This document shows positions 36,997-45,790 of a stretch of 64,000 bases of DNA, in pieces. The stretch's first letter is position 1; each line of letters opens with the position of its first letter. The position numbers and the translations under genes were made by a program. The notes below the pieces were generated by a model. It worked only from the letters and a program-made list of their open reading frames with translations, searched no databases and had not been told where the DNA came from. The stretch comes from G963677185 sp963677185 (GTDB taxonomy: Bacteria > Bacillota > Syntrophomonadia > Syntrophomonadales > Syntrophomonadaceae). The DNA lies in NCBI GenBank assembly GCA_963677185.1, contig OY781889.1, forward strand, positions 744,001-808,000, in the 5' to 3' direction.

Positions 36997-38499
36997 ATGA
37001 AACGCTTTTTATCAATATTCATCGCAATAACATTTGCACTGGCTCTCTGGCCAGCCGGAGCCTATGCCAGCCTGCCGGATTTCGCAGGGGGAGTCAACAA
37101 CGAATACGAATACCAGGAAGTTGTTTTCCTGTCTGGTGAGCCGGTCAAATTTATTGGAACCGTGAAAGTGACTGAAAAGGAGAAAGAAACCGAGAAGACA
37201 ATCAAGTACACTTTTGATCTGGCCCCGGCTGATCCGGAAATCGACGGCAAATTTTCCCGCAAAATGAGCTACACTGTAACTTACGATAAAAAAGACAGCA
37301 AGAACCAGACTATCGCCGATGTTGAACTGACATCCTACAAAGAAACCATAACTGTCGGCGAGCAGCAATTCAAGCTCGAAGACTGCCAGTTTTCCAAGTC
37401 CGACATCATCGACAACCAGCCTGCATCTGACTATTACAACGGAACCTTGACCTGCCGAAAATACTATTCGATCAATGGCGAAGAAGGAAAACTCATCGTG
37501 GATCTTTCCGGAGGTACAGTGGGTTACGAAAACTTCTGGGGCAGCACCGACACCCAGATTCTGAATTATTACCTTAAGTCATATGCAGGCATAATCGGCA
37601 CCGGCGATGATTATGCATCAACACCAGCCTGGGAAGGCAGCGTCGATTTCGAAGTATCTGACAGCCAGATAAAGAGCCTGCGCTACCAGGGCAATGATGC
37701 TCATCTATCCAGCTTTTCCGGGGGATGGGCTAAAATTACTGACCAGGATATGTTTTCCAAGTACACTTACGATTTGCCGAATATTAACGAAGGCACGGTT
37801 GGCACAGGCCGCAACCGGGGAACTGGCGAACTGGCCAGCAGCTGCATGCCGCTGGTGGAACGCCTGATGGTTCCCAAGTTCCGCGATACTGCCGGTCACT
37901 GGGCGGAAGACGCTATTAACCAGCTGTATTCGCTGGATGTATATGATGACCAGACCCAGTTCTTTGCTCCGGATACCCTGGCGACTCGCAAGGAATTTGT
38001 CGTTGCCGTGGTCAAAGCTTGTGATATCAGGGTTGATCCGCTCAGTGCGAAAAAGAGCAGCCGCAAAAAAACCACTGCCGAAGTATCGCCGTTTACGGAT
38101 TTAGACACCACCGACCCTTCCTATACCTATATCAAAGATGCGGTCACTAAAGGTATTGTCAGCGGGGTTACTTCGACCCGGTTCATGCCCGATGCTTCCA
38201 TGACCCGGGCGGAAGCCATCACCATCATCATTCGCGCTCTGGGTTTTGAAAGCCTGGCGCCTAATCCCGGATACAGCCTTAACGGCGTTTTCGCTGACGC
38301 GGAAGATATCCCAGTGTGGGCCTATGACAGCACCTATGTCGCCAACGAAATCGGTCTGCTCAGCGGTGACGATTATGGCCGCATCAATCCTAACCAGGAG
38401 CTGACCCGGGCAGAATCGGCCACCCTGCTGGTAAGCTTTCTGGATTTCCTGCGCGCGGATCTGCAGAAAGACTATCGCGACGATATTATTGTGTATTAA
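36997..38499 (+). CDS. S-layer homology (SLH) domain surface protein
   Basis: 500 residues from ATG at 36997, chosen for AAGGAG ten bases upstream. Signal peptide 1-25 (ending GAYA). An N-terminal domain of about 265 residues is unassigned. Three SLH domains follow: FRDTAGHWAEDAINQLYSL (about 295), FTDLDTTDPSYTYIKDAVTKG (about 366) and FADAEDIPVWAYDSTYV (about 431), each ending in the TRAE/TRKE helix. SLH triplets bind pyruvylated secondary cell-wall polymer, so this protein may tether the surface layer. It is the only anchored member of the block. Confidence 0.9.
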   Translation: MKRFLSIFIAITFALALWPAGAYASLPDFAGGVNNEYEYQEVVFLSGEPVKFIGTVKVTEKEKETEKTIKYTFDLAPADPEIDGKFSRKMSYTVTYDKKDSKNQTIADVELTSYKETITVGEQQFKLEDCQFSKSDIIDNQPASDYYNGTLTCRKYYSINGEEGKLIVDLSGGTVGYENFWGSTDTQILNYYLKSYAGIIGTGDDYASTPAWEGSVDFEVSDSQIKSLRYQGNDAHLSSFSGGWAKITDQDMFSKYTYDLPNINEGTVGTGRNRGTGELASSCMPLVERLMVPKFRDTAGHWAEDAINQLYSLDVYDDQTQFFAPDTLATRKEFVVAVVKACDIRVDPLSAKKSSRKKTTAEVSPFTDLDTTDPSYTYIKDAVTKGIVSGVTSTRFMPDASMTRAEAITIIIRALGFESLAPNPGYSLNGVFADAEDIPVWAYDSTYVANEIGLLSGDDYGRINPNQELTRAESATLLVSFLDFLRADLQKDYRDDIIVY

Positions 38500-38530
38500 T
38501 AACTGCATAGACCATATTTTCGCTTTGCCA

Positions 38531-38541
38531 GGTGGTATAAT
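38531..38541 (+). promoter_or_regulatory. Extended -10 promoter for the M1-like gene
   Basis: TGGTATAAT at 38533-38541 is an extended -10 element, with no good -35. It is flanked by inverted GCCAGG (38527-38532) and CCTGGC (38557-38562). Transcription would start near 38548, about 120 bases before the TTG start. Confidence 0.4.
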
Positions 38542-38666
38542 ACTGATTATTGAAAGCCTGGCAGGGCGTATTTTATTAGCCGGCAGGGCACCTGGCCCAA
38601 GCTCGTTCTGTTGTGCCGGGTCATAGTCGCTTGTTCTTTTCTCCTCACACATGGAGGTGCTGGCTG

Positions 38667-40157
38667 TTGCTTCGAAAAATATTTCTGCTTTTAACAGTGC
38701 TGGGAGTTGCGCTGGGTTCGTTTCTCTTTCTGGGTGGACAGAACAATATTATCGACTCCCTGGTTAACACCATTTTCCATAAAGATGAAGCAAGTGCCGT
38801 CCAGGAATTTCCTATGCCCGGAAAAACCTTTTACCGAATGAAACTCAAGGTTGACGCTCGTGATAACAAGCTCTACGGGAGCTCAATAATTGCTACGATA
38901 AACACCGCCGGCCAGCCGCTCAAGACTCTGCAGCTGCTGCTTTATCCACAAATCATGGCTGACCAGAACACCAGCCCCGCCTCCTTTGATGCGTATTATT
39001 CCGGATTTATACCTTCGGGTATGAAGCTTACACAAGTACGAGTCAACGGCGCTTCTTGCGAAACCAGAATAGACGGCATCAATGCAGTTGTCAGCCTGCC
39101 ATCGCCGGTTCCCATTGACGCAAGCATTATTGTTGAAACAGAATGGGAAATACCGGTTCCCCTGGTCAAATACCGCTTTGGGCGTTACTATACGGAATGG
39201 TTTTTTTCAGAGTGCTATCCCATCCTGGTTGATAAGGAGTTTGTCCAACCGTCGTACGCCGGCAAGCTTTACGGGCAGCCCTTTTGTATTAATGCTGCCG
39301 ACTATGAAGTTAGCATAATCTATCCCGACAACCTGAACCTGGTGTCAAATACTATTAATGCAGGGCGCCAGGCAGCCCAGGACGGCCACGAAGTCACGGT
39401 ACTGGAAGCCAATTCCATTCGTGATTTTTGCTTTTTTCTGGTGTATGATTATGATCAGTCAGAAAGGTCTCAAAATGGTTACAGGGTTGTCAGCAATTTT
39501 CCATCTTCGAAAAGTGCAAATTCCCCCATGTTTTTGTCTGCTGCTTGTGATATTATCAGTTTTTATGAGGATGCCTTCGGTAAATACCCGTATCCCGAAC
39601 TGGTTATGCTTGCCGGACCGCTAAAAGGTTTGCACGGCATGGAATACTCGGGCTTGATACTGCTGCAATCAGATTTTACGGGAAGCGGTTATGAAAGCGA
39701 GCGGCAAATCTACATTCTGGCCCAGGAGATCGCCCACCAGTGGTGGGGCGAATTGGTCGGCAACGACCAGCTGAAAGAACCCTGGCTTGATGAAGGCCTT
39801 AGCAGCTGGTGCGCTTACCAGTATATGGAAAACAAACTGAATCTCGATACAACTTATCGCGGCATTTTACCGCGCACCGACGACTATGGGAAATACTGGC
39901 AGGAGCTGTGCGCCAGCCAGGAATACCAGTTAACTGGATATTCCGGACCTGATGAATTCTGGTTCGCACTGGAAAAACAGATTGGCCAGGACATGATATT
40001 CAAGGTGCTCAAGCAATATGTAAAAACCTATAGTCACAAACACGCTACTACTAAAGACTTCCTGGTAATTGTAAACAAACAAACCGGTAATGATTATACC
40101 GCATTTTTTGCAGGCTGGTTTCCATCTGAATTTAAGGAAACCGGGCGTAAGGATTAG
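38667..40157 (+). CDS. M1-family peptidase-like membrane protein with altered zinc motif
   Basis: 496 residues from TTG at 38667, set by GGAGG nine bases upstream. An N-terminal signal-anchor (IFLLLTVLGVALGSFLFLGG) places it outside. The M1 aminopeptidase fold is seen as an N-terminal beta domain, a substrate motif GLHGMEYSGLI and a zinc site. In place of HExxH the protein has Q353-E-I-A-H357, with the third ligand Glu376 in WLDEG at the correct spacing (19 residues after H357). The first histidine is therefore a glutamine (codon CAG), probably impairing zinc binding. Possibly an inactive surface binding protein. It lies between the surface block and argS. Confidence 0.8.
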   Translation: MLRKIFLLLTVLGVALGSFLFLGGQNNIIDSLVNTIFHKDEASAVQEFPMPGKTFYRMKLKVDARDNKLYGSSIIATINTAGQPLKTLQLLLYPQIMADQNTSPASFDAYYSGFIPSGMKLTQVRVNGASCETRIDGINAVVSLPSPVPIDASIIVETEWEIPVPLVKYRFGRYYTEWFFSECYPILVDKEFVQPSYAGKLYGQPFCINAADYEVSIIYPDNLNLVSNTINAGRQAAQDGHEVTVLEANSIRDFCFFLVYDYDQSERSQNGYRVVSNFPSSKSANSPMFLSAACDIISFYEDAFGKYPYPELVMLAGPLKGLHGMEYSGLILLQSDFTGSGYESERQIYILAQEIAHQWWGELVGNDQLKEPWLDEGLSSWCAYQYMENKLNLDTTYRGILPRTDDYGKYWQELCASQEYQLTGYSGPDEFWFALEKQIGQDMIFKVLKQYVKTYSHKHATTKDFLVIVNKQTGNDYTAFFAGWFPSEFKETGRKD

Positions 40158-40226
40158 CCTGAGGAGTGATCGAATATTAAAAACAGCGAGCTGGATTATA
40201 CCCAAATACCTGCTGAGTCAAACCTG

Positions 40227-41900
40227 GTGGAACGAATTCGATTTCAGCTGGAAGACCTGGTTACCAAAGCTGCGGAGCAATGCCGCAGCGAGCAGGCCTT
40301 TAATTATTCCGATCTGCCAGAGTTCGCCATTGAAACCCCTCGAGATGAAGGTCACGGAGATTTTGCATGCAATGTTGCCATGCTCCTGGCCCGGCAGGCT
40401 CGTATGGCTCCTCGAAAAATCGCCGAGGAAATCGCTGCCCGCATAGATGTTTCATCAGTGACCGCGGTGGAAAACGTGGAGGTAGCCGGGGCCGGGTTTA
40501 TTAATTTTTTCATGGACGACGTCTGGCTGGCACAAGTGCCGTCTCTGGTTACTCAAATGGACGCAATGTATGGATGCAATCCCTCCAAACGAAAACGCAT
40601 CCAGGTGGAGTTCGTCAGCGCCAATCCCACCGGCAACCTGCATATTGGCAATGCCCGCGGCGGTGCCCTGGGCGACAGCCTGGCCAATATCCTTATTATG
40701 GATGGATATGAAGTCAGCCGGGAATTCTATATAAATGACGCTGGCAATCAGATCGATATTTTCGCTGCCTCCCTGGAAGCACGATATTTGCAGCTGCTGG
40801 GGCATTCGATTTCCTTTCCTGAAAATGGATATGCCGGCAAAGATGTAGCCGATACCGTACAGCGTTTCATCGGATTGCATCGCGACAATCTGGTAGAGCT
40901 TGATTCTGAAGAACGCCGCCGCCGGCTGGTCGACTATGCTCTGGAAGAAAAATCCGATTACATGCTAAAGACCCTTGCTGATTTTGGTGTCTTTTACGAT
41001 GTCTGGTTCAGCGAGCGCAGTCTGCATGAATCCGGCCAGGTTGCGGCTGTACTGAATGCCCTGCGCGCCAAAGGCTATCTTTATGAAGAGGATGGCGCTC
41101 TGTGGTTCCGGGCCGGCAATGAAAGCGACGTCGAAAAAGACGAAGTTGTGGTCAGGGCCAACGGAGTCCCCACTTATTTTGCCGCAGACATAGCCTATCA
41201 CGTCGACAAGTTTGAACGCGGCTTTGACCGGGTTATCAACATCTGGGGCGCGGATCATCACGGCCATGTAGCCCGAATGAAATCTGCCCTGAAAGCCATG
41301 GGATACGACCCGGATAATCTTGATATAATATTAATGCAACTGGTGCGTTTGTTCAGGGGCACGCAACTGATAAAAATGTCCAAACGGACCGGCACCACTG
41401 TAGCACTTGACGAATTAATCGAGGAGGTTGGCCGCGACGCTGCACGTTTTAGTTTTGTAATGCGCAGTTCAGACAGCGGCCTGGATTTTGATCTTCAGCT
41501 GGCCCGTCAGAAGAGCCTGGAAAATCCGGTTTACTATGTACAGTACGCCCATGCCCGAATCATGAGCATTCACCGGCAGGCAGCCGCAGCCGGAGTCAAG
41601 CTGATTAAGCCTGAACAATTAGATTATTCAGTGCTGGGCAGCGCGGAAAAAGAGCTTTTAAGAAAGATCGCCGATTTTCCAGAGGAAATTGCCATTGCGG
41701 CGCGCACCCTTGCGCCACATCGAATTGCCCGCTATGCAATGGATCTGGCTACTATATTTCATAGTTTTTACAATCATCACAGGGTTCTTAATGATGATGA
41801 GTCTTTGCAGAACGCCCGCCTGCTTCTGGTGGAGCTGGTGCGTATAACCATCAAGAACGCGCTGACGGCGCTGGGAGTGGAAGCTCCCGATCACATGTAA
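40227..41900 (+). CDS. argS: Arginyl-tRNA synthetase
   Basis: 557 residues from GTG at 40227. Class I signature HIGN (in TGNLHIGNARGG, about 133) and KMSKR (IKMSKRTGTTV, about 383), with the N-terminal Add1 domain (ETPRDEGHGDFACNVAM) and the C-terminal anticodon-binding helix bundle (PHRIARYAMDLATIFHSFYNHHRVL). The N-terminal length fits other ArgS proteins, but no ribosome-binding site precedes this GTG. A strong GAGGAG (40161-40166) instead sits nine bases before an in-frame ATT at 40176, which would add 17 residues. The start is therefore uncertain. Confidence 0.95.
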   Translation: MERIRFQLEDLVTKAAEQCRSEQAFNYSDLPEFAIETPRDEGHGDFACNVAMLLARQARMAPRKIAEEIAARIDVSSVTAVENVEVAGAGFINFFMDDVWLAQVPSLVTQMDAMYGCNPSKRKRIQVEFVSANPTGNLHIGNARGGALGDSLANILIMDGYEVSREFYINDAGNQIDIFAASLEARYLQLLGHSISFPENGYAGKDVADTVQRFIGLHRDNLVELDSEERRRRLVDYALEEKSDYMLKTLADFGVFYDVWFSERSLHESGQVAAVLNALRAKGYLYEEDGALWFRAGNESDVEKDEVVVRANGVPTYFAADIAYHVDKFERGFDRVINIWGADHHGHVARMKSALKAMGYDPDNLDIILMQLVRLFRGTQLIKMSKRTGTTVALDELIEEVGRDAARFSFVMRSSDSGLDFDLQLARQKSLENPVYYVQYAHARIMSIHRQAAAAGVKLIKPEQLDYSVLGSAEKELLRKIADFPEEIAIAARTLAPHRIARYAMDLATIFHSFYNHHRVLNDDESLQNARLLLVELVRITIKNALTALGVEAPDHM

Positions 41901-41914
41901 AAGGAGGTATGCAC

Positions 41915-42160
41915 ATGTCAAAAAAGAGCGAAGTTGAATGGGCAATCGAGATTATCATGGAAAAGCAGGAAGCTGTTGAATACATGGAACTGGTTACTAC
42001 TATTGCCCACAAAATGCAAAAAAAGGATGACCCCACCACTCTCAACTCCATCTACACCCGTCTGAACCTGGACAACCGGCTGGTTTACCAGGGTGATGAC
42101 AAATGGTGGATTGATATCAATAAGGTGACCCGAGCTCGAAAGGAAGAGGCAAAGAAATGA
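41915..42160 (+). CDS. rpoE: RNA polymerase delta subunit (HARE-HTH domain)
   Basis: 81 residues. The domain is WAIEIIMEKQEAVEYMELVTTI through LNSIYTRLNLDNRLVYQGDDKWWI, the N-terminal HARE-HTH of Firmicute RpoE. It speeds core polymerase recycling. The acidic C-terminal tail of the Bacillus protein is missing here and the end is basic (RARKEEAKK), so this is a minimal form. ATG at 41915 is preferred because AAAGGAGG lies seven bases upstream; the ATG at 41909 is too close. It overlaps the next gene by four bases (ATGA). Confidence 0.87.
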   Translation: MSKKSEVEWAIEIIMEKQEAVEYMELVTTIAHKMQKKDDPTTLNSIYTRLNLDNRLVYQGDDKWWIDINKVTRARKEEAKK

Positions 42161-42792
42161 GAATCACCTGGATAGGCCATGCTTCATTTATGATCGAAAC
42201 CGGCCAGCGGAAAATCATTACCGATCCCTATGAAGACTACACGGGCTATCCGATTCTCAATTTGTCTGCCGACATTGTCACTGTAAGCCATGACCATAGA
42301 GATCATAACGCAGTACGCCATATCGGCGGCCAGCCGCGTATTGTCAAGGGAAACGGGGCTTTTGATCTCGATGATATTCAGATCCAGGGTTTTCCCGCTT
42401 TCCATGATAAGAACCAGGGAACTTCCCGCGGAGCCATAACCATCTACCGTATTGAAGCCGAAGGTCTGAACCTGGTTCATTTGAGCGATCTTGGCCATAT
42501 CCCTGACGCTGACTTAATAAAGAAGCTGGTGCCAGTGGATATCCTGCTAATTCCGGTCGGCGGTTTGTATACTATAAGCGCTGGCGAAGCGTATCAAATC
42601 TCGCAGCTTCTAAATCCACGCTTTATTATACCGATGCATTACAAAACCTCCCATTGCAAATTTGATCTCGGGATGCTTGAAGAATTCTCCAGCCTATTCG
42701 ATAAATATATAAAAGTGCCTTATTTGGACATCAAATCCTCAGAGCTTCCAGAGGACTCCCAGATGGTGGTTCTAGAATATTTAGCCTGTTGA
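42157..42792 (+). CDS. UPF0173-type metallo-beta-lactamase-fold hydrolase
   Basis: 211 residues, the short MBL-fold branch related to UlaG. ITWIGHASFMIETGQRKIITDP begins the fold, SHDHRDH (residues about 45-51) is the metal motif, and LSDLGHIP and IPMHYKT supply further ligands. Substrate unknown. It starts inside the rpoE stop codon, so it is translationally coupled, and it ends about 140 bases before pyrG. Confidence 0.87.
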   Translation: MRITWIGHASFMIETGQRKIITDPYEDYTGYPILNLSADIVTVSHDHRDHNAVRHIGGQPRIVKGNGAFDLDDIQIQGFPAFHDKNQGTSRGAITIYRIEAEGLNLVHLSDLGHIPDADLIKKLVPVDILLIPVGGLYTISAGEAYQISQLLNPRFIIPMHYKTSHCKFDLGMLEEFSSLFDKYIKVPYLDIKSSELPEDSQMVVLEYLAC

Positions 42793-42933
42793 GTGATGAA
42801 AACACTATGCTTTGCCCGGGATCACACCGGATTAATCCAGCCAGTGATGCTGGCAAAAAAGACCGGTTTACATATTTGTGCGATATAATGCTCGATGCCT
42901 GAACGAGCAGAAAGAAAGAGAGGAACGGAACAG

Positions 42934-44556
42934 GTGACAAAATACATTTTCGTAACCGGCGGCGTAGTCTCTTCCCTCGGCAAGGGGATTACCGCCGCAT
43001 CCCTGGGCCGGCTGCTGAAAAGCCGCGGGCTCAAGGTGTCGCTGCAAAAATTTGACCCGTATATCAATGTAGATCCAGGCACGATGAGCCCTTACCAGCA
43101 TGGAGAGGTTTTTGTAACTCACGATGGGGCAGAAACCGATCTCGACCTGGGTCACTACGAACGCTTCGTGGATGAAGACCTCACCCGCTACTCCAATGTT
43201 ACCACTGGCCGAATATACCAGGCAGTTTTGGACAAGGAGCGCCGCGGGGACTATCTAGGCCAGACCGTCCAGGTCATACCCCATATAACCAACGAAATTA
43301 AAGACCGGGTCCAGGCAATCGAAAATGCCTGCCAGGCTGGCAACAAACCTGACGTAGTCATAACCGAAATAGGAGGCACCGTCGGGGATATCGAATCTCT
43401 GCCCTTCCTGGAAGCCATCCGCCAGTTGAAATTCGACCTCGGCAAAGACCGGGTCCTCTACATCCACGTAACCCTCATCCCCTACATCAAAGCCGCCGGT
43501 GAAATGAAAACCAAACCCAGCCAGCACAGTGTAAAAGAGCTGCGCAGCATCGGCATTCAGCCCGATGTACTGGTGTGCCGCACTGAAAAGGACATTTCCG
43601 AAGAGATGAAGGCCAAGCTGGCCCTGTTTTGCGATGTGGACAAGGAAGCAGTCATACAGGTTCTGGATGCCCAAACCATCTACGAGGTACCGTTGATGCT
43701 GGCCCGCGAAGGGCTGGATTTGCAGGTTATCAAGAGGCTTAACCTGAATTGCCGGGACAGCGAACTCGGTGATTGGGAAGAGATGGTTAAGATGGCCAAG
43801 AACCTGGACCGCCAGGTAAAAATCGGGTTGGTGGGCAAATATGTAAGCCTGCCCGATGCCTATATTTCTATTGCCGAATCCCTTAAACACGCCGGTTTCC
43901 AGTACAACTGCGACGTCAAAATCGAATATATCAATGCCGAAGAAGTGGAAGAAGCATCCGCCGAAGGCGTACTCAGCGAAATGAACTGCATAGACGGCAT
44001 CCTGATTCCCGGTGGCTTCGGAGAGCGCGGTATCGAAGGCAAGATAGCCACCGCCAGGTACGCTCGCGAAAACAATATTCCCTACCTGGGCATATGCCTG
44101 GGCATGCAGTGTGCGGTGATAGAATTTGCCCGCAATGTCTGCGGATTTGAAAAGGCTAACAGTGCTGAATTCGATCAGGCCTGCCCTCACCCGGTAGTGC
44201 ATCTTATGCCCGACCAGGAAGGGGTTGAAAATAAGGGCGGCACCATGCGCCTGGGCAGTTACCGCTGTGATCTCCAGTCAGGCTCAGTCTCACAGAAGCA
44301 GTATGCACAGGATTCCATTACCGAACGCCACCGCCATCGATACGAGATAAACAACGACTACCGCGAAGCCATTTTGGCTAACGGTATGCTTATTTCCGGG
44401 CTTTCTCCGGATGGCCGACTGGTGGAAATGGTGGAAATCCCAGGGCATCCATGGTTTGTGGGCTGCCAATTCCATCCCGAATTCAAATCACGGCCCAACA
44501 AGCCGCATCCCCTGTTCCTCGGGCTGGTTAAAGCCGCCCTGGATTACAAAAAATAA
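42934..44556 (+). CDS. pyrG: CTP synthase
   Basis: 540 residues. Converts UTP to CTP with glutamine and ATP. Synthetase domain opens with TKYIFVTGGVVSSLGKGITAASLG (P-loop), and the glutaminase half has the nucleophile motif LGICLGMQCAV and the His/Glu pair in QFHPEFKS. The start is GTG at 42934 (TKYIFVTGG is the universal PyrG start) with GAGAGGAA upstream; upstream in-frame ATG at 42895 is not conserved. A rho-independent terminator follows at 44586. Confidence 0.97.
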   Translation: MTKYIFVTGGVVSSLGKGITAASLGRLLKSRGLKVSLQKFDPYINVDPGTMSPYQHGEVFVTHDGAETDLDLGHYERFVDEDLTRYSNVTTGRIYQAVLDKERRGDYLGQTVQVIPHITNEIKDRVQAIENACQAGNKPDVVITEIGGTVGDIESLPFLEAIRQLKFDLGKDRVLYIHVTLIPYIKAAGEMKTKPSQHSVKELRSIGIQPDVLVCRTEKDISEEMKAKLALFCDVDKEAVIQVLDAQTIYEVPLMLAREGLDLQVIKRLNLNCRDSELGDWEEMVKMAKNLDRQVKIGLVGKYVSLPDAYISIAESLKHAGFQYNCDVKIEYINAEEVEEASAEGVLSEMNCIDGILIPGGFGERGIEGKIATARYARENNIPYLGICLGMQCAVIEFARNVCGFEKANSAEFDQACPHPVVHLMPDQEGVENKGGTMRLGSYRCDLQSGSVSQKQYAQDSITERHRHRYEINNDYREAILANGMLISGLSPDGRLVEMVEIPGHPWFVGCQFHPEFKSRPNKPHPLFLGLVKAALDYKK

Positions 44557-44585
44557 GCTGCGACAATAATTGCATAATACTGACA

Positions 44586-44614
44586 AATCGGGAGCATGGC
44601 TCCCGATTATTTTT
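44586..44614 (+). terminator. Rho-independent terminator after pyrG
   Basis: Perfect 10-base stem AATCGGGAGC (44586-44595) and GCTCCCGATT (44599-44608) with a 3-base loop, followed by ATTTTT. It ends the argS-rpoE-UPF0173-pyrG transcript. Confidence 0.85.
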
Positions 44615-44767
44615 ATCAAATAATCAAGGGCGAAGATGTGGGAACAAAACGCTTTCAGCCGTCTTTGTGATTCTCTCCTGTCGCAACAGCGTGTAAATTA
44701 ATGTAGCATCCTGGCAGTTTTACGCGTTATTTATCCAGTGCCGCCACTCAAATCAGCGGCCTGTCCT

Positions 44768-44797
44768 TTGACAAGGCGGTCTTGCCTTTGCTATCAT
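44768..44797 (+). promoter_or_regulatory. Sigma-A promoter of the small membrane-protein gene
   Basis: -35 TTGACA (44768-44773), 18-base spacer, -10 TATCAT (44792-44797). Start expected near 44804, 27 bases before the ATG at 44831. Confidence 0.7.
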
Positions 44798-44830
44798 TTG
44801 TTTAGTAAAAGCGTGGAAGGGGGATCTTAT

Positions 44831-45283
44831 ATGTTATATTTTTTTAATTTTCTGATAATTTCCACTCTGATATTTTTCGTGGTTCTTGCTACATATTACC
44901 TCTATGCCCAGCATCTAACCAAGGCCAGTGGCTGGGACGTCCTTACCATTCATTATCGCGCCTATGAAAAACCAACCGACGAGCAATTGAAATCCGAGTC
45001 TTTGAGTGGCAGGATGTTGAAATCTCAGTCACTGATGGTCGGTCCAACCTTTTTTAACAAATCGATTAGTATAGGAGCCACCGAAGATGGCTTGTATCTA
45101 AGCAGCTGGTTTACCCGCAGAGCGCTTCTTATTCCCTGGTATGATTTGGGGAAGGCCAAGGAAGTCAATATGGGCAACCAGAGAGGTTATGCCATGAAGA
45201 TTGGGGATCCGCCAATTGCCACCATAACCTTTCCCATGCAGTTATACATAATTGTACGGACGTTCACCGAGCACAAACGATAA
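44831..45283 (+). CDS. Small membrane-anchored hypothetical protein
   Basis: 150 residues from ATG at 44831, supported by GGAAGGGGG upstream and a promoter at 44768. One N-terminal membrane helix (LYFFNFLIISTLIFFVVLATYYLYA, about 2-26), then a soluble domain with GPTFFNKSISIGATEDGLYLSSWF and LLIPWYDL that resembles small PH-like or bacterial YcxB-type folds, though I cannot name the family. The stop codon is four bases before the outer arm of the nested-hairpin repeat. Confidence 0.72.
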   Translation: MLYFFNFLIISTLIFFVVLATYYLYAQHLTKASGWDVLTIHYRAYEKPTDEQLKSESLSGRMLKSQSLMVGPTFFNKSISIGATEDGLYLSSWFTRRALLIPWYDLGKAKEVNMGNQRGYAMKIGDPPIATITFPMQLYIIVRTFTEHKR

Positions 45284-45286
45284 TCC

Positions 45287-45412
45287 CCAGAGCGGTTAGA
45301 AATGCGCCTATCTTTGTCATTTCGCAAACCCCAGACAATCAACGTACGATTCAGTACGCCTCATGCCTGGGGTTTACTCATTCCTCGATATGCATCATTT
45401 CTAACCACTCTG
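45287..45412 (+). repeat. Nested-hairpin repeat, family A, copy B1 (full)
   Basis: Outer arms CCAGAGCGGTTAGAA (45287-45301) and TTCTAACCACTCTGG (45398-45412), one mismatch. Linkers TATCTTTGTCATT and CGATATGCATC are identical to the copies at 6120-6374. Inner stem AAACCCCAG/CTGGGGTTT and apical CGTAC/GTACG. Relative to the 6-kb copies, two outer pairs change on both sides (C-G to G-C and C-G to T-A) and most inner pairs differ while pairing is kept. Confidence 0.85.
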
Positions 45413-45420
45413 GAGAGGGC

Positions 45421-45542
45421 TTTATTATTTTCGCCACAGTCTTTTATCATTTCGCCAAACCCGGACAATCAACGTACGATTCAGTACGCCTCATGCCTGG
45501 GGTTTACTCATTCCTCGATATGCATCATTTCTAACCACTCTG
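45421..45542 (+). repeat. Nested-hairpin repeat, copy B2 (lacks the 5' outer arm)
   Basis: Repeats copy B1 from TATCATTTCGC to the outer 3' arm, with a 130-base period. The inner 5' arm reads AAACCCGG, so the stem is less perfect, and no matching 5' outer arm is present. The apical motif and 3' linker are unchanged. Confidence 0.8.
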
Positions 45543-45550
45543 GAGAGGGC

Positions 45551-45596
45551 TTTATTATTCTCGCTTCTTTTATCATTTCGCCAAACCCAGACAATC
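45551..45596 (+). repeat. Nested-hairpin repeat, copy B3 (truncated)
   Basis: Third tandem unit matching TTTATCATTTCGCCAAACC and ACAATCA of B2, then breaking off just before the apical motif, where an unrelated stretch and the GC-rich hairpin at 45610 begin. The break suggests an insertion or deletion. Confidence 0.7.
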
Positions 45597-45609
45597 AGAC
45601 TACGATCGA

Positions 45610-45636
45610 AAAGGGGCGAACGGATTGTTCGCCCCT
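45610..45636. terminator. GC-rich perfect hairpin, possible bidirectional terminator
   Basis: AAGGGGCGAAC (45610-45620), loop GGATT, GTTCGCCCCTT (45626-45636): a perfect 11-base stem between convergent genes. There is no long T run on either side, so terminator function is uncertain. It abuts copy B4 exactly. Confidence 0.45.
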
Positions 45637-45760
45637 TCAGACCGATGACAAAAGCGAATCTCATCGTCATATCACAAAGACCGCTCAATCAACGTACGTC
45701 AAGTACGCCTCAATCGCGGCCTTTGCTCATAACGCGACCTTCGCGTTTTCTCATCGGTCT
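45637..45760 (+). repeat. Nested-hairpin repeat, copy B4 (divergent stems)
   Basis: Outer arms CAGACCGATGA (45637-45647) and TCATCGGTCTG (45750-45760), extended inward by AAAAGCGAA against TTCGCgTTTT. Inner stem AAAGaCCGC/GCGGcCTTT. The apical segment CAATCAACGTACG...AGTACGCCTC matches copy B1, although both stems are different sequences. This is the third independent stem set with the same plan. Confidence 0.82.
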
Positions 45761-45790
45761 GACTTCGTCAACATATTTAAGCCTGTAAAG

